From contig JAQWTV010000145.1 in the NCBI GenBank assembly GCA_029242545.1, positions 1 to 32,680 on the forward strand: a stretch of 32,680 bases of DNA, in the 5' to 3' direction. This DNA comes from Roseibacillus sp. GTDB taxonomy: Bacteria; Verrucomicrobiota; Verrucomicrobiia; Verrucomicrobiales; Akkermansiaceae. How positions within the stretch are numbered: the stretch's first letter is position 1; each line of letters opens with the position of its first letter. A program made the translations under genes and the position numbers. Below the pieces are notes generated by a model. It was not told the origin of the DNA. It was given only the letters and a program-made list of their open reading frames with translations, and searched no databases. Of this stretch, positions 17,330 through 25,550 are shown piece by piece.

Positions 17330-19807
17330 TCAGTCGACATAAAGAAACTCGTTGGAGAGAAGCAAGACCTGGGCGAGCAAAGGCCAGCGATCCAGCGCGG
17401 GACCGGAAAAGCCTGGCTGTGCCTCCGCAAGAGGAACAGGCTCCCCCTGCTCATGAATGACAGGGCTCCAGGAAAAGCTGTCCCATGCCTCGCTTCCAGT
17501 TGACTCGACGAGGAAGTCAATTGCCTGCCCAGCAGTGACCTCCAAGATCACTGGCGTGAGGACCTTTTCCCCGGGGGAGACAGTCCATTGGCCAGCAATA
17601 GAGCCCCGTGCCACGACAAGGCCACGCAACGCATCGCCCTTGAGAGCGGGTCTGGAAAGCTCCCCAGCTATCTCAATAGTCGTGCTCCTCGGGGCCACCC
17701 ACCGAAGAATAGCGGCGTGATCATCATGTCCCGGGTGACCGCCGGCAGAGTGCCAATGCACCCATCCGGTCTCAGGGTCGGGTAGCTCCGCCCCGCCCTG
17801 CCACACCTTCCCAGTGTAGTGAGGCAAGGCTTTGAATTCCACTCGTCCGGAATCCCTGAACAAGCGACCGTGGCCATAACTCCAAGCCCCCGAAGTCTGG
17901 CCCTGCTTCCCCGAAGTATCCCCAAGGAAGCGTACCGCCCCTGCCAATTCCGACGGGGAGGGATTCCGTTTTAAAATTCGGTTGTAAAGCGCCCTGACCC
18001 GCACCCGTTCATTATCATTCCCGGAAGATGTGCCGGCTGTGGCCTTCGCCTGCTCATGCATGAAAGGACTGTTCATGAGATAGAGGGCTTGGTTGGGAGT
18101 CGTGGTAGACACGCGCTTAACGACTGGCTGACTTGAATCCGGAAAGTCGAAGATTCGAAAGAAGGACGGTGTATTCTGGCGCTCGATGAGACCGTAAACT
18201 GTCCGTCGGGGCGGAAACGGCGCTTCATGGATTTTCACAGGCCTGCCGCCTAATCGTAGATCGAGACGACCGCTCACCTGTAAGGTTGTGTCACGCCAGG
18301 ACTCGAGGTCCTTACGATGACGCGTGCTGCGAGCATAATACCGGTTTTCGGGATCAAGCTCCGCGTGCTCTGGGCCAGCCTTGCTGCTCCGCCGCCAAGC
18401 CTGAGAGGTCATGATATGGCGGATCAGGGCCTTGACCGACCAATCCTGCTCCTGAAGATAAAGTGCGAGGTGGTCGAGGAGGCCTGCATGAAGCGGGGAT
18501 GGGGCCTGTAATCCAAAGTCTCCCGGAGTGTTCACAAGCGGGCTTCCCATGACGTGCATCCAGACACGGTTCGCACAAACCCGGGCCGTTAGAGGATTCC
18601 CAGGGCGAGTCAGCTCACGTGCCAGCTCAAGGCGCCCACTCCCTTGCTTGAAAGTGCTGGTTGGCACTTCTCGAAAAAAGGCCGGAAAAGCTCGAGGAAC
18701 CTTTGGGCCACGGCTCGATTGGTGCCCCCGCTCAAAAATAACTGGTTCACGAGGCTTTGGGCGATCCCGGACCGCCATAGCCCTAACGGGTGCAAACTCT
18801 GATTTACCCTCCAGCTCATCGATCTTGGCCAAAAGCCCACGGTATTTGCCCCTTTCGGTCTGGTTGAGCTGTGAGAGAGCCTTCTTTCGGTCAAAATCGA
18901 GAGGGGCGGGAGGTCGCTGATACTCCTTTATCTTCCCCGCCGCATAATCATGCGCGGCATTTGCCCGCTTAAGAAGTTCCTGGCGAAAGGCGCGATAGCC
19001 TGGTGAGTCCTCAGGAGTGGCAATTACGGGCAACTCTCCTTCAGGAACTTCCTCAGTGCTGTCGAAGACACCATAGAGACCATAGTAGTCTTGCATGGTG
19101 AGCGGATCACTCTTGTGGTCGTGGCAGCGCACACACTGCATTGTGAGCCCCATCGTGCTCCGGAACGTGACATCAATCCGATCCGCAATGATAAGATCAT
19201 GCTTATTGAGATAGCGGCGCCCCAGAGTGAGGAACCCAAGAGCGGCCTGCTCCCGCACGGGCACATCCATCAGATCAGCGGCAATCTGCCTCCGTAGAAA
19301 CTCGTCATAAGGAAGATCCTTGTTTAGCGCCTCTATGACCCAGTCACGGTAGGTGAACGCAAACGGGAAGAGCCGGCCGGCGGTAAAGGCGTATCCCTTG
19401 GTATCCGCGTAGCGGGCAACATCCAACCAATGACGAGCCCAGCGCTCCCCATAGTGTGGAGAGGAAAGTGCCTCATCAATAATTCCGGCACTCCACTCTG
19501 CCAGAGGCTCCCCCCTTTCCCCCGAGGCCCGGGTAGCAAGAGCCTCCGGAGGCTGGAGCCCGGTCACAACATGCCACGCTCGACGAAGCAATACCTCACG
19601 GGCGGCATCAGGCGCCGGTTTGAGGTTTTTCTCTTTCTGGCGAATCGCCAGAAGCTCATCCACCGGATGGATCTTTCCTGCCAGAGCTGGGCGCTCGGGC
19701 GACTGAAAGGCCCAATGCTGTTGCGCGGAAGCCGCGCAGGCCCTAGTGGCGCCAACCGCCAGGGGGAGCGCCGCGATCCCGGGCAGAAAGAGGGGAAGAA
19801 CTCTCAT
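17330..19807 (-). CDS. DUF1549/DUF1553 (PSCyt2-PSD1) protein with extra C-terminal domain (copy 2)
   Basis: This 825-residue secreted protein has a signal peptide (residues 1-25), a PSCyt2 domain with ERWARHWLDVARYADTKGY and a CVRCH haem-type motif (Cys225, Cys228, His229), and a PSD1 domain with ARVCANRVWMHVMGS. It is about 100 residues longer than copy 1. The extra part is a beta-rich segment near residues 640-790 (SYGHGRLFRDSGRVEF through FLVESTG), placed before the terminal LLSNEFLYVD. The segment resembles a carbohydrate- or ligand-binding beta-sandwich insertion seen in other family members. The ATG at 19807 has only a weak ribosome-binding site. It is the first gene of the pair with DUF1501 copy 2 and lies 71 bp after FadL, so transcription from the signalling operon could run into it. 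Confidence 0.92.
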   Translation of the reverse strand: MRVLPLFLPGIAALPLAVGATRACAASAQQHWAFQSPERPALAGKIHPVDELLAIRQKEKNLKPAPDAAREVLLRRAWHVVTGLQPPEALATRASGERGEPLAEWSAGIIDEALSSPHYGERWARHWLDVARYADTKGYAFTAGRLFPFAFTYRDWVIEALNKDLPYDEFLRRQIAADLMDVPVREQAALGFLTLGRRYLNKHDLIIADRIDVTFRSTMGLTMQCVRCHDHKSDPLTMQDYYGLYGVFDSTEEVPEGELPVIATPEDSPGYRAFRQELLKRANAAHDYAAGKIKEYQRPPAPLDFDRKKALSQLNQTERGKYRGLLAKIDELEGKSEFAPVRAMAVRDRPKPREPVIFERGHQSSRGPKVPRAFPAFFREVPTSTFKQGSGRLELARELTRPGNPLTARVCANRVWMHVMGSPLVNTPGDFGLQAPSPLHAGLLDHLALYLQEQDWSVKALIRHIMTSQAWRRSSKAGPEHAELDPENRYYARSTRHRKDLESWRDTTLQVSGRLDLRLGGRPVKIHEAPFPPRRTVYGLIERQNTPSFFRIFDFPDSSQPVVKRVSTTTPNQALYLMNSPFMHEQAKATAGTSSGNDNERVRVRALYNRILKRNPSPSELAGAVRFLGDTSGKQGQTSGAWSYGHGRLFRDSGRVEFKALPHYTGKVWQGGAELPDPETGWVHWHSAGGHPGHDDHAAILRWVAPRSTTIEIAGELSRPALKGDALRGLVVARGSIAGQWTVSPGEKVLTPVILEVTAGQAIDFLVESTGSEAWDSFSWSPVIHEQGEPVPLAEAQPGFSGPALDRWPLLAQVLLLSNEFLYVD

Positions 19808-19878
19808 ACGAACTGGGTTTCCCTAAAATGTGCCTGCCGGGAGACATTTCCGCAAGAGCAAGTGGTCAAGCCTCGGCC

Positions 19879-21105
19879 TCAAAAGGACCGGTTGAACGAT
19901 AGCATTAATCCATGAAACCGGGAGCTGTAGTCCCCAGCCACCAGATCCCCGGCATCAATTGCGGGATTGGGATCCGAGACTGTCCGATCTGAAAAGGCAT
20001 ATTGATAGGCCAAGTCTACTGCCCAGTTTGCTGCCTTGTAACTTACCCCTGCACTGAGCCAGTGCCGATCAGCATCTGCAATCGCCGGGTTGAAATTAAG
20101 GTCCGGCTGGCTGTTTTCGATGAAAATATATCCTGCATTGAAAGCCCAGGTTTCGTTGGGGGCATAAGTTACCCCGAAGCCATACATGAAGTTGGACTCC
20201 CAGTTGAAGGGAATCGGATTGTCCGCGAGAGGCGCCTGTCGCAAGGTGGGAACTTTCAAGCGCTTCCAATTTACCCATTCAACGTTGGCTTCCAGTGTCC
20301 ATTGCCGGGTGGGCCGGAATGCGTATCCTGCAACCAGAGTGTCCGGAGTAACTAGATCCAAGGATGCCCCTGGGATGGCTAGGCCAATTTCAGGAACTGC
20401 TGCCGAGCCCGATAGGTCTAGTTCCGTTCTAGCGCGATAGGTGAGGCCGACGGAGTGCCTACCGCCTGGCTGCCACAACAACGAGGCAATCCAACTGGTA
20501 GAATAATCGTCTCCCTCAAACCCAAATTCCGCTGGTGGATTTGGGGGAGGCAAAAATTGCTTCAGGGTGCCATCCGCATAACTCAGAGCAATCCCACCTC
20601 CAATAGAAAGATCGTCACTCAACTCATACCCAAGGACTCCCCAAGCCGTGGCGTAGGTAAGGTCTGTCTCGGTTGCGACAGCCCGGAAAGGCGTGCTCGT
20701 TCCCCAATCGGTACGCAAGCCAAAGGGCGCGTTGAGGCCCACCCCTGCAGCCAAACGATCGTTGAGTGGCGTAGCAACATAAAGCTGGGGCAGGGGAATA
20801 AACTCCGCCTTGTTCTGATGGCTTCCTCCATCGATTTCTGTTTCTCCGTCTATCCCGAGTCGCACACCGTAGACCCCAAGGTGGACTGCCGCTGAATCAA
20901 GCTGCGTCAATCCGGCAGGGTTGTAGAAGACTGCAGATGGACGGTCCGCTGTTGCCACAAAAGCATTACCCCTCGAAGCAGCAAAGGGATCCTGGACGGG
21001 TATGTAGAAGCCATTGGCATGAAGACCCGTTACGGTAACCAGCAAAAGGCCGATGGCGCGCAAGCAGGGTGGGACAGAAAAGCGGATAGAAGAGAAAAGG
21101 GTCAT
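19879..21105 (-). CDS. FadL/OmpP1-family outer-membrane hydrophobic-compound channel
   Basis: Starting from the ATG at 21105, the protein has a signal peptide (ending near LHA) and a mature start NGFYIPVQDPFAASRGNAF. The conserved NPAGL follows (AVFYNPAGLTQLDS), a hallmark of the FadL N-terminal plug. The rest alternates as a beta-barrel and ends in a C-terminal Phe (NRSF), as outer-membrane proteins do. FadL channels carry long-chain fatty acids and other hydrophobic molecules across the outer membrane. It is the last gene of the signalling cluster. A GTG at 21135 overlaps the TGA of the EthD gene (GTGA) and is an alternative start. Its position suggests uptake or release of a hydrophobic signal, which is inference. 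Confidence 0.9.
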   Translation of the reverse strand: MTLFSSIRFSVPPCLRAIGLLLVTVTGLHANGFYIPVQDPFAASRGNAFVATADRPSAVFYNPAGLTQLDSAAVHLGVYGVRLGIDGETEIDGGSHQNKAEFIPLPQLYVATPLNDRLAAGVGLNAPFGLRTDWGTSTPFRAVATETDLTYATAWGVLGYELSDDLSIGGGIALSYADGTLKQFLPPPNPPAEFGFEGDDYSTSWIASLLWQPGGRHSVGLTYRARTELDLSGSAAVPEIGLAIPGASLDLVTPDTLVAGYAFRPTRQWTLEANVEWVNWKRLKVPTLRQAPLADNPIPFNWESNFMYGFGVTYAPNETWAFNAGYIFIENSQPDLNFNPAIADADRHWLSAGVSYKAANWAVDLAYQYAFSDRTVSDPNPAIDAGDLVAGDYSSRFHGLMLSFNRSF

Positions 21106-21131
21106 CTCGTGGGTGTCGGTTTTGTACGCTT

Positions 21132-21506
21132 TCACGGGGATTCAAAAATGGAGTGCTCCTCGGTGAGGAAAATAGACGATCTTGAAAGGTCGCAGAATCT
21201 GGCCTCATCCTCAATAAGCTTCTCGTGAGCCGCCATCCCTTCGGGCGTTTGCATAGCCTCCAGCAGCTCCTCATGGGAATTCCACCAGATTTCCGTAATC
21301 CCGTCGTAGGGGCCAGCAGCTCCGCGGCCCTCTTGTGCCACCTGATTGAGCGGGGACTCCAGGAGGTGGCTCTGGACATACTTCCCGGCATTGAGTGCCT
21401 CCGCGAAGCTTTTGACCAAGGGCCCATGGTTCTCTTTCCAGTAGCGGAAGAATTCTTCCGGAGGCATCCCGGCTTTCCGGTGAACACAGTAGACGAGTTT
21501 AATCAT
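21132..21506 (-). CDS. EthD-domain protein (dimeric alpha/beta barrel)
   Basis: Starting at the ATG at 21506, this is a 124-residue single-domain protein. It begins with MIKLVYCVHRKAGMPPEEF and has the EthD hallmark YWKENHGPLV, followed by YDGITEIWWNS and a C-terminal EDEARFCDLSRSSIFLTEEH segment. EthD-type ferredoxin-like barrels are small dimers linked to oxidative degradation of aliphatic or polyketide-like compounds, and most have no known activity. It lies 37 bp after the PhcQ-like gene and overlaps or closely precedes FadL, so it belongs to the same operon. A role in modifying or degrading a lipid-type signal is conceivable but unproven. Confidence 0.85.
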   Translation of the reverse strand: MIKLVYCVHRKAGMPPEEFFRYWKENHGPLVKSFAEALNAGKYVQSHLLESPLNQVAQEGRGAAGPYDGITEIWWNSHEELLEAMQTPEGMAAHEKLIEDEARFCDLSRSSIFLTEEHSIFESP

Positions 21507-21543
21507 ATTGGTTGGGGTTTGGTGATCTTTCTGAGGGAGCGCG

Positions 21544-22737
21544 CTAGTCAACGAAGCGAGACCAGAACAGCTCGTTGCCCACCAGATCAGCAGCCAGCTC
21601 TTCGAATGGATCATGGGGGGCGCGTTCGATTCGGGAAACGTCAAACCCGATACGTAATCGAATCTCATTCTGGCTGGGGTCAGGGAGAAACTCAAAGGCT
21701 CCTCCATGATGCGCTATCCGCATGAAAGCCCCAATCAGGCTCAAGGTTTCTCGGGGAGGCTCTTCCGCACTGGAGCTCATGATAACGGCGAGGAGGGCGC
21801 GCAGAGGACGACCAGGAAAGACGAGCTCTACTCCGGAAAGGCATTCTTCCAGTCGGACATGGCCATCTCCCTCAACGATTCTCGCAAGGGACTCAACCAG
21901 GGGAATCACCACTTCCCGGAGGCTCTCCAGCGGCCCGGGCCAGTCAGGCGGGGCCCCCCGGGCCTCGCTCCATTGGATAACGGGATTTCCAGAGACTACG
22001 GCCTCCAAGGTATCCCTAACACTGCATCGATTATTATAGTCCAAACTGGTCGGACTCGTAAGGTCCGCGGGGAGGTAGGAATGCACCGCGCCCAGAAAGG
22101 AGAGATGCCTCCGGTATAGCTCGCGCCAGGAAAGCCCCTCGTGGCTAATGACCTCTGAAAGGGGCCTCTCCCGCGGATCCTCCGCTAGCCGGACCACAAT
22201 CCTCAGGGCCTCTCCGACATGACGGATCCCGGAATCCCGGAAAACCGCCAGAGCCGCAAGGGACATGATCCGGTCCGATGCCGCGAGAATATCGACACTC
22301 ATCATTTTCTGTCGCACTAGCTCTTCCCGCTCCAGCCGAACGATATAGAGCTCCATTGCTCTCTTAAGGGTGACTTCAAGCTCTGGGACTTCCCACGGCT
22401 TGGTTACGTAGCGATAAATACCGCCCTTATTTACTGAGGAAACTGCCGCATCAATATCCGCATAGGCGGTAGAAAGTATCCGAACAACTCCGGGCTTAAG
22501 GAGGGCTACTTTTTCGAGAAAATCGCTGCCGGATTCTTTAGGCATTCGCTGATCTGTAACCACCACGCCTATCTCATCCTGGTATTCACGAAACCGTTCC
22601 AAGCCCTCTACCCCGTCCTCCGCGAGGACGATCCGGAACGTTTTGCCGAAGAGCTTGGCAAAGTATTTTCGTGTCTTCTGTTCGTCGTCGACGAACAGAA
22701 TGAGATGTTGCCGGTAATCGAGAGTTGATTGGCTCAT
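21544..22737 (-). CDS. PhcQ-like response regulator with degenerate kinase-like C-terminus
   Basis: The ATG at 22737 overlaps the stop codon of the kinase gene as ATGA, so translation is coupled; the GTG at 22746 is less likely. The protein has 397 residues. The N-terminal receiver domain (about 8-125) has acidic Asp17-Asp18, phospho-acceptor Asp62 in VVTDQRMP, and Lys113 in VTKPW, the form found in RpfG/PhcQ-type receivers. The remaining 270 residues resemble a histidine kinase that has lost its motifs. The SLAALAVFRDSGIRHVGEAL region sits where a dimerisation helix would be, but there is no H-box and no clear N or G box. Position and architecture fit PhcQ, the last protein of the Ralstonia phcBSRQ operon. 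The output mechanism is unknown. Confidence 0.75.
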   Translation of the reverse strand: MSQSTLDYRQHLILFVDDEQKTRKYFAKLFGKTFRIVLAEDGVEGLERFREYQDEIGVVVTDQRMPKESGSDFLEKVALLKPGVVRILSTAYADIDAAVSSVNKGGIYRYVTKPWEVPELEVTLKRAMELYIVRLEREELVRQKMMSVDILAASDRIMSLAALAVFRDSGIRHVGEALRIVVRLAEDPRERPLSEVISHEGLSWRELYRRHLSFLGAVHSYLPADLTSPTSLDYNNRCSVRDTLEAVVSGNPVIQWSEARGAPPDWPGPLESLREVVIPLVESLARIVEGDGHVRLEECLSGVELVFPGRPLRALLAVIMSSSAEEPPRETLSLIGAFMRIAHHGGAFEFLPDPSQNEIRLRIGFDVSRIERAPHDPFEELAADLVGNELFWSRFVD

Positions 22738-25550
22738 TTTTCCCACGCTTGCTGGAGATCCGCAGTGTCGGCTTCCGTCTCATGGAGGGAGCTCGTTTCG
22801 TCAGGCCTGCCCGCGGACAGGGCGGGCTCCTCATTATCCATATCGTCCTGCCATGGCTGGGGAATGATCACGCGGAACACTGTCGGGCGGCCCGGGTCAC
22901 TCTCGACCTCGATCCGGCCATGATGTGACTCAATAATCCTGTGACAGATGCTTAGCCCAAGACCCATCCCGGCGCCCACTTCCTTTTTCGTAAAGAAGGG
23001 GTCGAAGACGCGGTCCAAATCTTCAGCGGCTATCCCGGGCCCATTATCCTGAACCTTTATCTCCATATGGTCATCTCCCCTCTGGGTCGAGGAAACCGTG
23101 ATCTGCGGCTCGATGCCCCGTTCGCGGGCGCCTTCCAAGGCCTGTGCCGAGTTCTGGATCAAGTTCACCATGACCTGGCAGAGCTGGTTCCCGTTCCCGC
23201 CTACCTGGTGGCTCTCCGGCACCTTTGCGTTGAAGGTGATTCCCTTGAGCTCCCCGGCCAATAGTCTCCGCGCATTCTCTACGGTATCCGCAAGGCTTAT
23301 TTCCTCCTTCAGGACAGCCTCTCCCTTGGTAAAGGATCTCAAATCACTCACAATCCGGATCACCCTGTTCACTCCCTCCTCGGCATCCGCTACGGTCTCT
23401 TCGAAATCTGCGCGCTCCTGCTCCTCCACATCGTCGGCATACATTCTGAGAGCATGCAGCGCGGTTTTGACGTAGTTCATCGGGTTGTTGACCTCATGAA
23501 CGATGCCCGCGCTCATGCGGCCTAGGGAGGAAAGCGTTTCTGCCTGCAGAAGCCGCGCCTCGTTCTCCTTAATTTCTTCTAGAGCAACATCTCGTTCATC
23601 CACTGCAACCCGAAGCTCCTGGTTGATCACTCCGAGCTCTCTCTGGTAGCTCTGCCGGTCCAGAAGGTTCCGAACCCTGAGACGGAGCTCCGCAGTGGTA
23701 AACGGCTTGGTCAAAAAATCACTAACACCCGCCTCGAGAGCCTGAATACGAGGCGTTTCATCGGCCGCCGCTGTGACGAGGAGGATCGGAACCTGCGCGG
23801 TGGAATCATGCTGCCGAAGCCTTTGTGTGAGGGTAATGCCGTCCATTTCCGGCATCATGTAATCAAGGATGATCAGCTGGGGCTCAAACTGCCGGGCAAG
23901 CTCCCACCCTTCCTTTCCATTACAGGCCTCAATAACCCCGCATCCCATTTCCTCAATCTCCCCCTTCAGGAAACGCCTCAAGCCATTTTCGTCCTCCGCA
24001 ATAAGAACAAGCTCCTTATTGGCGGACCCGTCCACACTGGAGCCCACGGCCACGAAAGGCTCGGTAGAACCGCGCCGAGGGTCCGCAGTTCCCAGCGCGC
24101 CTCGAATGCGGGCTTCATTGTGAATGTGAGTCAAGGGGTCGTCCGCCCCGGACGCCGTAATCTGGGAATCATCCGGCAGAGAAAGTAGCGGCACGGAGAT
24201 CGTAAACTTTGTGCCTTTGCCATACTCACTTTCTATAGCAATGGTCCCCTCCATCGACTCGGTCAGGCTCTTTACGAGGGCGAGCCCAATCCCAACCCCA
24301 TTGTGTTTCTTGGCGGCAGACGTGTCAGCCTGCCAGAAGCGCTCGAACGCGGAGTCGAGCTGGTCCTCTTTCATTCCGGCGCCATTGTCCTCCACCTCAA
24401 GAATCAGACGGCTACTCTCGATCGCCGCCGAGAGCGAGACCTCGCCCCCTGCCGGAGTAAACTTCAGGCCGTTCACCGCCAGATTGAGAACTACTTTCTC
24501 CAGCCGGTCCCGATCAAGAAATACCTCCTCGTCCTCCTCGCATAATGCCTCCCATCGAAGCGCGATTCTCTTTCGGTCCGCCATGGGCTGAAGGTTTCGC
24601 CCCAGTCCGTCAATGAAGGTAAGGGGTCGGAACCTCTCCGGCCGCATCGGCATTTCTCCACTATCCATCCGCACCAGATCGAGGATGTCATTGATGAGGC
24701 GAAGCAGCCGCATCCCGTTGTCCTCCATTCCGTTCACAAGCTCGGAAACCTTGGCGTCGTTTCGCACCAGATTGAGATTTTGCATCTTCTCGATGGGCGC
24801 AAGCATGAGCGTGAGTGGCGTGCGCAACTCGTGGCTGATATTTGCAAAGAATCGTGTCTTCGCCTCATCAAGGTTTTGGAGTTTGCGGTGGTTCTCCGCC
24901 AGCGCTTCCTGCTGGGATACCACTTCCTCCCGGAGGCAAAACTCCGCGAAGCGGAGCTTGTTGTAGAAGTAAAGGCCAATGCAAACGAACGCCGCGGTCA
25001 CAAAGAGGAAAAACAAGGCGATCGTAATATCCTGGACGCTGGTCGACGTGTTGAGAGCTACCGCAAGGTAGCCAACAATGCAGAGCGTCGAGCTGATCAC
25101 CCCATCCATACATCGCCATCGCAAAAGCAGAACAGTTCCGACCATCACGAGATTGAGCCCCGCATAGTAAGGCGAGCCCCCCCCTCCGGTCTCAGAAAGC
25201 ATTCCTTGAATGGTCACCATTGGGATTAGGGCAACGAGATGCCCTAGTAGATGGAGCGTCCGACGCGATCTGCTCCGGACCCGATAAAGCAGAAAAAGCA
25301 CGAAGAGAAGCCCACAAGAGCAGGCCATCCGGAGCAGGAAGAGCGTGCCCACGACTCCCTCGGGGCTCTGGGAAGTAGGGTTCCCAAAGGCCACCCAGTC
25401 CATTCCTGCTCCCAAGGCGATAAAGATAGCAGCCAGAAGCGCACCTCGCCGGTAGTTCAGGAGACGGTGCTCGTCCTCCTGGGCTTCGAACCGCTGCTGC
25501 AGCAGCGCCGGGGCTCCCCCGTGCTCTGGATCAGCTTTCCCCATGGTCAT
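22734..25550 (-). CDS. Fused PhcS-PhcR-like sensor: membrane histidine kinase + receiver + second histidine kinase
   Basis: This 938-residue protein has about six membrane helices (residues 35-196) and a short coiled coil. A first kinase core follows: H-box FANISHELRTPL with His240, then N-box LAVNGLKFTP, DNGAGM and GVGIGLAL. Next comes a receiver domain with Asp563 in IILDYMMPEMDG and Lys615, then a coiled coil. A second complete kinase core ends the protein: AGIVHEVNNP with His685, NLIQNSAQAL, DNGPGI and GMGLGLSI. In Ralstonia, PhcS is a membrane sensor kinase and PhcR is an unusual receiver-kinase protein encoded next to it. This protein has exactly those two joined end to end. Its start overlaps the methyltransferase stop by 20 bp (an ATG at 25544 is also possible). 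It probably senses the product of that enzyme. Confidence 0.85.
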   Translation of the reverse strand: MTMGKADPEHGGAPALLQQRFEAQEDEHRLLNYRRGALLAAIFIALGAGMDWVAFGNPTSQSPEGVVGTLFLLRMACSCGLLFVLFLLYRVRSRSRRTLHLLGHLVALIPMVTIQGMLSETGGGGSPYYAGLNLVMVGTVLLLRWRCMDGVISSTLCIVGYLAVALNTSTSVQDITIALFFLFVTAAFVCIGLYFYNKLRFAEFCLREEVVSQQEALAENHRKLQNLDEAKTRFFANISHELRTPLTLMLAPIEKMQNLNLVRNDAKVSELVNGMEDNGMRLLRLINDILDLVRMDSGEMPMRPERFRPLTFIDGLGRNLQPMADRKRIALRWEALCEEDEEVFLDRDRLEKVVLNLAVNGLKFTPAGGEVSLSAAIESSRLILEVEDNGAGMKEDQLDSAFERFWQADTSAAKKHNGVGIGLALVKSLTESMEGTIAIESEYGKGTKFTISVPLLSLPDDSQITASGADDPLTHIHNEARIRGALGTADPRRGSTEPFVAVGSSVDGSANKELVLIAEDENGLRRFLKGEIEEMGCGVIEACNGKEGWELARQFEPQLIILDYMMPEMDGITLTQRLRQHDSTAQVPILLVTAAADETPRIQALEAGVSDFLTKPFTTAELRLRVRNLLDRQSYQRELGVINQELRVAVDERDVALEEIKENEARLLQAETLSSLGRMSAGIVHEVNNPMNYVKTALHALRMYADDVEEQERADFEETVADAEEGVNRVIRIVSDLRSFTKGEAVLKEEISLADTVENARRLLAGELKGITFNAKVPESHQVGGNGNQLCQVMVNLIQNSAQALEGARERGIEPQITVSSTQRGDDHMEIKVQDNGPGIAAEDLDRVFDPFFTKKEVGAGMGLGLSICHRIIESHHGRIEVESDPGRPTVFRVIIPQPWQDDMDNEEPALSAGRPDETSSLHETEADTADLQQAWEK

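Noticed and set aside
3250..19807. The two DUF1501 plus PSCyt2/PSD1 pairs as a new system
   Set aside because: The pairing is very common in Planctomycetes and Verrucomicrobia. The function is unknown, but the arrangement is known.
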